Positions 46,949 through 54,724 of a stretch of DNA of 64,000 bases are shown here, piece by piece. The number at the start of each line of letters is the position of its first letter. Position 1 is the first letter of the stretch. The translations under genes were made by a program, and so were the position numbers. The notes under the pieces were generated by a model. That model did not search any database, was not told the DNA's origin, and saw only the letters and a program-made list of their open reading frames with translations. Source of the DNA: an uncultured Sanguibacteroides sp. (GTDB taxonomy: Bacteria > Bacteroidota > Bacteroidia > Bacteroidales > Marinifilaceae); contig NZ_UQRQ01000015.1 of NCBI RefSeq assembly GCF_900543425.1, positions 1 to 64,000 of the forward strand. The letters are read 5' to 3'.

Positions 46949-49273
46949 ATGGTACGAGCAATTTTATTTTATATCCTATTATTCGGAACGGCCTTAAATG
47001 GTGTTGCCCAACAAAAGGCCAATTATGAGTTGGCGGAACGTTTTCGGGAACTGACGCGGGCTCCTTTGGCGAAATACACATTGACCGTACGTCCCAAGTT
47101 TATCAACGGGACGGATAAATTTTGGTACTCTTATCGTACGGAAGAGGGAAATAACTATTATTTGGTCGATCCGGCTCGGAAGAGTAAACGGCTTTTATTT
47201 GACAATGCCGAATTAACGGCTAAGATCGCCGAGATCACCCGTAGACCGTATAATCATAAGAATTTGGAATTGAGTTTTACGTTCTTGCCGGATGACGAAA
47301 CGATAGCTTTTGATATGGATCGGCATGATTTCACTTACAATACCCGGACAAAAGAGTTGAAAGAGGGGAAGGCGGGAAAAGACGATTGGAATTCGGATCC
47401 TTATTGGAAATACTATTCTCCGGATAGCAGTTATATGTTATTTGCCAAACGACATAATCTTTATACGGTGGGGAATCCTGCAAAGGGAAAAGATACGACT
47501 GAAATACAGTTGACAACAGACGGAGAACGAAATTTTTCTTTTAACCGGGAAGAGGAAGGAGAGGTTGACGATCGCTTCGGTTGTAGTGCCAGATGGTTTA
47601 AGAAAGGAAATAAGTTTTATGCCTTGCGTGTGGATTCCCGTCAGGTAAATGATATGTGGCTCGTGGATGTATTGGCTCGGCCCAGACCTCGATTGAAAAC
47701 CTATAAATATGAAATGGCCGGGGATAAGCATGTGGATCAATTCAGCCTGATTATCGGCGATGTGGAGACCCGGGAAGTAAAAGAGATCGATATCAAACGA
47801 TGGCTGGATCAGTACGTGGATGTTTTGTACACGAGTAACGATGGGAAGCGGTTGTATTTTCAACGGTATAAAAGAACTTGGGATGAGGCGGATATTTGTG
47901 AGGTGAATGCAGAGACCGGGGAAGTAAGGGTAATTATTAACGAGGTGAATAAACCTTACTTGGATTATCAGATGCGAAGTGTTACGTTTTTGAACGACGG
48001 AGAAGAGATCTTGTTTCGCTCGGAGCGGTCCGGTTGGGGACACTATTATTTGTACGGTCGGGATGGAAAGTTAAAGAATCAGGTGACGTCCGGGGATTGG
48101 GTTGCTGGGCCGGTGATCCACGTGGACACGGCTCGTCGTCAGATTTATTTTTATGGATACGGAAAAGAAGAGGGGGTAGATCCTTATTATTATATCCTTT
48201 ACCGGGCGGATCTGGATAAAAAGAATAGTTTGACTTGTCTTACGCCGGAAGATGCCACGCATGACGTGGCGATATCCCCTTCTTCCGATTATTACGTGGA
48301 TGCTTACTCCCGGGTAGATATGGAGCCGGTCAACGTGGTGCGCAACCGGAAAGGAAAGGTTATACTTCAGTTGGAAAAACCGAACCTGCGTCGCCTCTAC
48401 GAAACGGGGTGGTGCAAGCCGGAGCGTTTTACGGTAAAGGCTGCCGACGGGGTGACCGATTTGTACGGTGTGATGTGGAAACCTTTTGATTTTGATTCGA
48501 CCAAACGTTATCCGATTATTTCGTCCGTTTACCCGGGGCCTCAATTCGAGTATGTACCCACTCGGTTTACGATCAATGACGGGTTGAATACCCGTTTGGC
48601 CCAATTAGGATTTATCGTTGTCTCCATGGGACACCGGGGAGGCACGCCGATGCGGGGGAAGTTTTATCATACTTACGGGTATGGTAACCAGCGGGATTAT
48701 CCTTTGGCTGACGATAAATACGGCATCGAACAATTGGCGGATCGTTATCCTTATATAGATGGGAAAAAGGTGGGAATATACGGTCATTCCGGCGGCGGCT
48801 TTATGTCGGCGGCGGCTATATGTACTTATCCCGATTTTTACAGTGCGGCGGTGGCTTCTGCCGGGAATCACGATAATACTATGTATAATAAGGGATGGGT
48901 GGAAATTCATTTCGGGGTACAGGAGCAAAAGAAAATGGTAAAAGACAGTACCGGCGAGCATGAGGAGGTGACTTACTCCGTGAGAAGTAAAACCAACATG
49001 GAACTGGCAAAAAACTATAAAGACGGGTTATTGTTAGTTACCGGGGATATGGACCATACCGTACATCCCGGCCATACCTTGAAAATGGCTGATGCGCTGA
49101 TTAAGGAGGGTAAACATTTCGATATGCTGATTTTACCCGGAAATACTCACGGTTACAGCGGTCCTGCCGAGTATTTTTACGAACGGAAGTTATGGTATCA
49201 TTTTGCCCGTCTTCTGTTGGGGGATGATACGGCCGATTACCAGTCCGATCTGGATTATTTTATGAAACGATAA
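46949..49273 (+). CDS. S9 family prolyl oligopeptidase, tandem paralog 4
   Basis: A 774-residue exported S9 serine peptidase (signal peptide MVRAILFYILLFGTALNGVA, then QQKANYELAERF). The triad motifs are GHSGGGF, GDMDHTVHP and GNTHGY, so activity is expected. The second triad motif has HT in place of the DN or KN of the other paralogs, which may reflect a different specificity. It is followed 46 bp later by the metalloprotease gene without the GTGATT repeats that lie between the S9 genes. Confidence 0.94.
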   Translation: MVRAILFYILLFGTALNGVAQQKANYELAERFRELTRAPLAKYTLTVRPKFINGTDKFWYSYRTEEGNNYYLVDPARKSKRLLFDNAELTAKIAEITRRPYNHKNLELSFTFLPDDETIAFDMDRHDFTYNTRTKELKEGKAGKDDWNSDPYWKYYSPDSSYMLFAKRHNLYTVGNPAKGKDTTEIQLTTDGERNFSFNREEEGEVDDRFGCSARWFKKGNKFYALRVDSRQVNDMWLVDVLARPRPRLKTYKYEMAGDKHVDQFSLIIGDVETREVKEIDIKRWLDQYVDVLYTSNDGKRLYFQRYKRTWDEADICEVNAETGEVRVIINEVNKPYLDYQMRSVTFLNDGEEILFRSERSGWGHYYLYGRDGKLKNQVTSGDWVAGPVIHVDTARRQIYFYGYGKEEGVDPYYYILYRADLDKKNSLTCLTPEDATHDVAISPSSDYYVDAYSRVDMEPVNVVRNRKGKVILQLEKPNLRRLYETGWCKPERFTVKAADGVTDLYGVMWKPFDFDSTKRYPIISSVYPGPQFEYVPTRFTINDGLNTRLAQLGFIVVSMGHRGGTPMRGKFYHTYGYGNQRDYPLADDKYGIEQLADRYPYIDGKKVGIYGHSGGGFMSAAAICTYPDFYSAAVASAGNHDNTMYNKGWVEIHFGVQEQKKMVKDSTGEHEEVTYSVRSKTNMELAKNYKDGLLLVTGDMDHTVHPGHTLKMADALIKEGKHFDMLILPGNTHGYSGPAEYFYERKLWYHFARLLLGDDTADYQSDLDYFMKR

Positions 49274-49319
49274 ATGTTTGTATTGTAATATATAAGTAAA
49301 TCAATTAAATGTAGTTATT

Positions 49320-51959
49320 ATGAGATTAAAAACAGTCATTTTTTTAGCAAGCCTTTTGCTTATCCAATGTGCTGTGATGCCGTCTTACGGGGCATCCAGA
49401 AAAAAGAAAAAGGATAACAAAGAGGAAAAAGTAGAGAAGAAGAAAGAGACTTCTTATGACAAATTATTCAAAGGGAAGAAACGTGAGACTGTTAAGGGAT
49501 TGATTACCCTTCATAAAATGGATAACAAGATCTATTTTGAACTGCCTTTGAATTTATTGGGAAAAGACATGTTGATCGGTTCGACGGTGACCGAAATTAC
49601 CAATAACGGCTTTGCCAACGTGGGAGAAAAACCTCATGATCCGATGCATATCAGATTTACGAGGATGGATTCTACCATTAATTTGCGTCAGGTGGTTTGT
49701 GCCTATACGTCGGAAGATAAAAATTTGATGGAGCGGATAGCTACCAGTACCGTCCCTGCCATTATAGAGAATTTCGAAATCAAGGCTTATAATGCCGACA
49801 GTACGGCAGTAGTGATCGATATGACCAACTTTTTATTGAGTGACAACAGCCAGTTGAATCCTTTTTCTGCCTATGCTCCTATCACTTGGGGAGGGGCATG
49901 GATCGAAAAAGAGTTTAAAAAGGGAGATTCTCAAATTGCCGAAGTAAAGGCTTTTGACGATAATATCAGTGTGCAATCTTCTTTGACCTATTTGGTGAGC
50001 TTACGGGATAGAAAATTCTATTATTGGTATAAGGAGCCGTTTACGGCCGTAATGACCCGTACCTTTATGCTTTTGCCGGAAGAGCCGATGCGTCCGAGAA
50101 TTGCCGATCCTCGGATCAATATCTTCTGGCAAGGGAGGTCGGAATTCAGTAATAACGGAAACGGAGTTAAACCGCTCTATTATGCTAATCGTTGGAGATT
50201 GGAACCGAAAGATGAGGCTGCTTACCGTCGGGGAGAATTGGTGGAACCCAAAAAGCAAATTGTTTTCTATATCGATAGTGCTTTCCCCGAGATGTGGAAA
50301 CCTTATATGAAACAAGCCGTGGAAGTTTGGCAAAAGACTTTCGAGAAAATTGGTTTTAAAAATGCTATTGTAGCTAAAGATTTTCCGACGGATGATCCTG
50401 ATTTCGACCCGGATAATTTGAAATACTCCTGTATTCGTTACTCTCCGTCTCCGGTTGCCAATGCCATGGGCCCTTCCTGGACGGACCCGAGAACGGGAGA
50501 GATCATTAACGCTTCGGTATACGTTTATCATAACGTGATTAAATTGGTACAGGATTGGCGTTTTCTGCATACGGCAGCTGTAGATCCGGATGTCAGAAAA
50601 GTGATATTGGACGATGATGTGATCGGTGATTGTATCCGTTATGTTGTTTCTCACGAGGTGGGACACTGTCTCTCTTTGATGCACGATATGTCGGCGTCTG
50701 CCGCTGTTCCGGTCGATTCGTTGCGTTCACCTTCGTTTACGCAAAAATACGGGACAACTTATTCTATCATGGATTACGCGCGTAATAACTACGTGGCTCA
50801 ACCGGGAGACAAAGAGAGAGGGGTAAAATTGACCCCGCCGGAATTAGGTGTTTACGATTATTTCTCTATCGCCTGGTTGTATACTCCGCTGTTGGATGCC
50901 GCCACGCCGAAAGATGAGGTTCCGACATTGTCCAAGTGGATTTCCGATAAATCCGGTGATCCGGCTTATCGTTACGGCAAACAACAGTTCCGTACGCGAA
51001 TAGATCCGAGTTCCTTGGAAGAAGATTTGGGTGACGATGCCATGAAAGCAGGTGCTTATGGTATTAAAAACCTGAAAGTTATTTTGGCCAACCTGAACGA
51101 CTGGGTAGGTAAAGATGATCCGGAGTACAAGTATCGTTTGAATATGTATAACGAGGTCTTGTATCAATATTTCCGTTATTTGAACAACGTGTTGATGAAT
51201 ATCGGGGGTATCTATATCAACGAACGTTATGACGGCGATGCTCTCCCGAGCTATGTTCCGGTAACCAAGGAGAAACAAAAACGTGCCGTTCGATTCCTGT
51301 TGGCCCAATTGAAGGACATGGACTGGTTGGATGCCAAGGAGATGCAGGAAGGTTATCCGTTACGGGGAAATATAGCTTCTTATTTACAGGATGAAATGTT
51401 CTTTGCGATGATCCGACAAACGGCCAATGTGATGGTTTGTGCCAGCAAGACTTTTGATAAGCCTTACACGGCGGAGGAGTATATGAAAGATATCTATGAT
51501 TTCGTGTGGGCTCCGACCAAACAAGGTAAGACTTTGACTCAAGTTGAAAAAAATCTTCAGATCAGTTTGTTGAGTACGATTATGGGTAAGGCGGGTATTG
51601 TCGGTTCTCAAAAAGCGACTCCTTTCGCTTTGACGAATATGATTCGTATTCCGGAGTTCGTGAAGGAACAGAGCCGGGCTGCTTATGGAATTTTGTCGGA
51701 GGAATTTACCGGAATGTATACCAATCAAAAAACAGTAGCTCCGGAAGTTTCCGAACAGTTAATAGCGAAGGCGGAACAAATGGGTTTCGGATCGTTCTTG
51801 GGGATAACGGCACCGTATATTGCGACAGATCATATCTATTTCGATACGTTGAAAAAGACGTTAGCCTTGTTAAAGGCTAAGGCCGGAACGGGTTCGACAG
51901 ATACGAAACAACATTATAAATTATTGATTTATAAGATCGAGAAAGCGCTGGAAAAATAG
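49320..51959 (+). CDS. Zinc-dependent metalloprotease (DUF5117/DUF5118 type)
   Basis: An 879-residue exported protein (signal MRLKTVIFLASLLLIQCAVM, then a Lys/Glu-rich linker). The conserved N-terminal regions typical of the DUF5118 and DUF5117 families (YDKLFKGKKRETVKGLITLH; IYFELPLNLLGKDMLIGSTV; LLPEEPMRPRIADPRINIFW) are followed by the catalytic domain. The zinc site is His445-Glu446-x-x-His449-x5-His455 (HEVGHCLSLMH) with a Met-turn at Met484 (SIMDY), as in metzincins, although Ser takes the place of the usual Gly in the long motif. It should degrade proteins outside the cell or in the periplasm. Its paralog lies directly downstream. Confidence 0.92.
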   Translation: MRLKTVIFLASLLLIQCAVMPSYGASRKKKKDNKEEKVEKKKETSYDKLFKGKKRETVKGLITLHKMDNKIYFELPLNLLGKDMLIGSTVTEITNNGFANVGEKPHDPMHIRFTRMDSTINLRQVVCAYTSEDKNLMERIATSTVPAIIENFEIKAYNADSTAVVIDMTNFLLSDNSQLNPFSAYAPITWGGAWIEKEFKKGDSQIAEVKAFDDNISVQSSLTYLVSLRDRKFYYWYKEPFTAVMTRTFMLLPEEPMRPRIADPRINIFWQGRSEFSNNGNGVKPLYYANRWRLEPKDEAAYRRGELVEPKKQIVFYIDSAFPEMWKPYMKQAVEVWQKTFEKIGFKNAIVAKDFPTDDPDFDPDNLKYSCIRYSPSPVANAMGPSWTDPRTGEIINASVYVYHNVIKLVQDWRFLHTAAVDPDVRKVILDDDVIGDCIRYVVSHEVGHCLSLMHDMSASAAVPVDSLRSPSFTQKYGTTYSIMDYARNNYVAQPGDKERGVKLTPPELGVYDYFSIAWLYTPLLDAATPKDEVPTLSKWISDKSGDPAYRYGKQQFRTRIDPSSLEEDLGDDAMKAGAYGIKNLKVILANLNDWVGKDDPEYKYRLNMYNEVLYQYFRYLNNVLMNIGGIYINERYDGDALPSYVPVTKEKQKRAVRFLLAQLKDMDWLDAKEMQEGYPLRGNIASYLQDEMFFAMIRQTANVMVCASKTFDKPYTAEEYMKDIYDFVWAPTKQGKTLTQVEKNLQISLLSTIMGKAGIVGSQKATPFALTNMIRIPEFVKEQSRAAYGILSEEFTGMYTNQKTVAPEVSEQLIAKAEQMGFGSFLGITAPYIATDHIYFDTLKKTLALLKAKAGTGSTDTKQHYKLLIYKIEKALEK

Positions 51960-52034
51960 GACGTTTTCTTGGGAATCTGAGAAATTAAAATAGGTGATTC
52001 TATTTGTCAACCATAAATCAAAAACGAGAATTAG

Positions 52035-54635
52035 ATGAAAAAATTGATATATATAGGCTTTATTTCTCTTTTATTACTGGGGTTAAGCAATGATGCTTCG
52101 GCCAGAAAGAAAAAAGGGGAAAAGAAAGTGGAAAAAAAGGAGACCCTGACGGCTTACGATAAATTGTTTAAAGGGAAAAAAGCGGTTACGGTAGACGGGC
52201 TCATGAAAATGCACCTGATGAACGGAAAGGTGTACGTGGAATTTCCTTTGAATTTATTGAATAAGGATATGATGCTGACCTCCTCTATCGAGGATATCAG
52301 TGATAACGGAGAGGGTGTTGTCGGTCAGTTTGCCGGTCGCGGGAATCAATTTCGCTTCACGAAACTGGATTCGATGTTACAGGCTCGATTGGTTTTACGT
52401 CGTAAGGTGAAGAATATGGGGATGGGAGAGAATGCCGACGAGATGATCGAGCGTTCCAATACCCCCGGTATTTTTCAAACGTATAAGATAGAGGCTTATA
52501 CTCCGGATAGTTCTGCCGTTGTGGTAGATATGACCAAATTCTTTATGGAGAGTTCCCGTTTTACCAATCCTTTTTCCGGTTATGCCGGAAATTCGTTATT
52601 CGGCTTTGTACAGCGGGTGCATAAATTTCAAGAGCATCGTTCCGAATTATTAAGGATTAAAGCCTACGAGAATAATGTGGTGGTGACCTGTAACATGGGA
52701 TTTAACGTGGACCGACTGTTTTTCGGTGCTTTCTTGCAAGCTCAGGATGTTCCTGTTTCCGTTACGGTAAACAAAATTCTGCTGGTGTTGCCGGAAGAGC
52801 CCATGCGTCCCCGGTTGGCTAATTCCAAAATCGGGGTAAGTCCCGTGGTACAGTCGGAATTGCGGGGAGTATGCGAAGGAATCAAACAGGATTACTTTAC
52901 CAAACGTTGGAGGCTGGAGCCTGCAGACGAAAGCAAATACAAGCGGGGTGAATTGGTGGACGTCAAAAAGCCGATCGTGTTTTATATCGACACGTTGATG
53001 CCGGAGGCATGGAAAAAGTACGTGAAAGCCGGAGCCGAAGCCTGGAATGCCGCTTTTGAAAAGATCGGCTTTAAAAATGTGGTGAGGGCCGTGGAGTTCC
53101 CGAAAGATCCCTCTTTCGATGCCAACAATATTAATAATTCGACCATACGCTATTCCCCGTTGTGGATGTATTTTCCGCAAACATCCATGCACACGGATCC
53201 CCGGACGGGAGAGATACTGAATGCTTCCGTCTATATGCATGCCAACATGGCTTCTGTTTTCTACACGTCGCGGACGGAAGAGACGATGGTGGCCGATCCG
53301 AGCGTGCGGAAAGCCCGTTTGTCCGACGAACAGACCGGGGAGATGATCAAAGCCAAAATGATGCAGGTAATCGGACGTTGTTTAGGATTGACCGAGAATT
53401 ACGCCGCTTCTTCTGCCTATCCGGTAGATTCTTTGCGTTCGGCTTCTTTCACCAGAAAATACGGTATTGTTCCCTCTGTAATGGATGATTTCCCCTGTAA
53501 CCGTATCGCTCAGCCGGAAGATGTGAAAAAAGGCGTTTTGTTGGTACAGGACCGTTTGGGCGAATACGATTATGAGGTGATCAAGTATCTTTATAAACCG
53601 ATACCGGAAGCTAAAGACATGAAAGCCGAAAAAAACGTGTTGGAACAATGGATCAAAGAGATGCAGGCGAAGCCTTATTGTATCTATAAGCGGAATCCGG
53701 ATTCCTGGGCCAAATTCGATCCGACGGTTGTTCGGGGAGATTTGGGAGATGATCCGATTAAGGCTATGAATTATATGTTGCCCAATATGAAAGGGGCTAT
53801 CAAAAACTTCTTTGAATGGTATAAGGAGGGGGATTTGGATATGGAGGCCCGCCGCCTGTTCAACATGGAGTTGACGGGCTTGTTTACGACAACGGTCCGT
53901 CCCCTGATGACTTATCTCGGAGGTATCGAGATCTTTGACGTGGAGGAGGGGGATCAGGCTCCCAGTTATAAAGTTATTCCGAAAGCGACACAAAGAAAGG
54001 TGTTGAAATACCTGTTCGACTTATCTAAAGATCTCTCCTGGATTGATAATAAGGAGGTCTTGACGCAGATGCAGATCAGCGATCTCCCCTCCTTGAAGAT
54101 GAGAGATGAAATTTTCAACGGTATTATGTCCCGTTTCCGTTACGTGGGAATTGCCGCTCAGAAATCGGGAGGAGATTATACCCAGGAGGAGTTTATCCAG
54201 GATATCTATGATGAGGTTTGGAAGAATACGATCCGGAACCGTCCGTTGACAAAACACGATATGGACATGGAACAATTGTTCTTGGCCAGTATTATTGCCA
54301 CCTCCTGTGTGGATGCTCCGGCAACTGTTTTTGCCCCGCAATTCTCCGACGGTCTTCGTTCGCTGAATCCCTGGGAGATGGAATTGGTAAACCGGATGCA
54401 GTCCTTCGAACAAAACCGTTTTGCTCTCGATCGTCCCGCGGAAGAGGAGATAGCCGGCTATTCGTCTATTCCTTATTTTGAAGCCTCGAACGGCTCCACG
54501 GCGCATATCTATTTGGAAATGTTGTTTAAAACGAGGGATTTGATTAACCGGGCTCTCGTGAACAGTTCCGGAGAGACCAAATTGCATTACGAGCTGATGC
54601 TTTACAGGATAAAGAAAGCGTTGAAGAAAAATTAG
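52035..54635 (+). CDS. Catalytically dead paralog of the zinc metalloprotease
   Basis: An 866-residue exported protein (signal MKKLIYIGFISLLLLGLSND) aligning along its length with the metalloprotease just upstream: AYDKLFKGKKAVTVDGLMKM, VLPEEPMRPRLANSKIG, KRWRLEPADESKYKRGELVD and DPRTGEILNASVY are shared. The zinc site has changed from HEVGHCLSLMH to QVIGRCLGLTE (Gln444, Val445, Arg448, Glu454), so all three histidine ligands and the catalytic glutamate are gone, whereas the Met-turn region (SVMDDF) remains. The frame is intact over 866 codons, so it is a maintained pseudoenzyme rather than a decaying gene, probably binding substrate or a partner. Confidence 0.9.
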   Translation: MKKLIYIGFISLLLLGLSNDASARKKKGEKKVEKKETLTAYDKLFKGKKAVTVDGLMKMHLMNGKVYVEFPLNLLNKDMMLTSSIEDISDNGEGVVGQFAGRGNQFRFTKLDSMLQARLVLRRKVKNMGMGENADEMIERSNTPGIFQTYKIEAYTPDSSAVVVDMTKFFMESSRFTNPFSGYAGNSLFGFVQRVHKFQEHRSELLRIKAYENNVVVTCNMGFNVDRLFFGAFLQAQDVPVSVTVNKILLVLPEEPMRPRLANSKIGVSPVVQSELRGVCEGIKQDYFTKRWRLEPADESKYKRGELVDVKKPIVFYIDTLMPEAWKKYVKAGAEAWNAAFEKIGFKNVVRAVEFPKDPSFDANNINNSTIRYSPLWMYFPQTSMHTDPRTGEILNASVYMHANMASVFYTSRTEETMVADPSVRKARLSDEQTGEMIKAKMMQVIGRCLGLTENYAASSAYPVDSLRSASFTRKYGIVPSVMDDFPCNRIAQPEDVKKGVLLVQDRLGEYDYEVIKYLYKPIPEAKDMKAEKNVLEQWIKEMQAKPYCIYKRNPDSWAKFDPTVVRGDLGDDPIKAMNYMLPNMKGAIKNFFEWYKEGDLDMEARRLFNMELTGLFTTTVRPLMTYLGGIEIFDVEEGDQAPSYKVIPKATQRKVLKYLFDLSKDLSWIDNKEVLTQMQISDLPSLKMRDEIFNGIMSRFRYVGIAAQKSGGDYTQEEFIQDIYDEVWKNTIRNRPLTKHDMDMEQLFLASIIATSCVDAPATVFAPQFSDGLRSLNPWEMELVNRMQSFEQNRFALDRPAEEEIAGYSSIPYFEASNGSTAHIYLEMLFKTRDLINRALVNSSGETKLHYELMLYRIKKALKKN

Positions 54636-54656
54636 TATAATCCATTTTTCATAATA

Positions 54657-54708
54657 GTCCGATTCGTACCACGGGAGTAATATCCCGTGGTACAATCATA
54701 AACCGGAC
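54657..54708 (+). promoter_or_regulatory. Perfect stem-loop before the last S9 gene
   Basis: GTACCACGGGA (54666-54676) pairs perfectly with TCCCGTGGTAC (54683-54693) over a 6-base loop; an outer GTCCG/CGGAC pairing (54657-54661 with 54704-54708) encloses it. No T-tract follows. Position suggests a partial terminator or an mRNA-processing signal. Confidence 0.55.
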
Positions 54709-54724
54709 ACAATAATTCACGTTG

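Noticed and set aside
50001..50684. 227-codon minus-strand frame inside the metalloprotease gene
   Set aside because: It is a shadow of the real gene: no recognisable domain, and the opposite strand encodes a clear protease.
52035..54635. The second metalloprotease considered as a frameshifted pseudogene
   Set aside because: The frame is open over 866 codons with signal peptide and conserved family motifs; only the zinc site is changed.
54021..54695. 224-codon minus-strand frame inside the pseudoprotease gene
   Set aside because: Shadow frame with no start context or protein features; the plus-strand gene is well supported.
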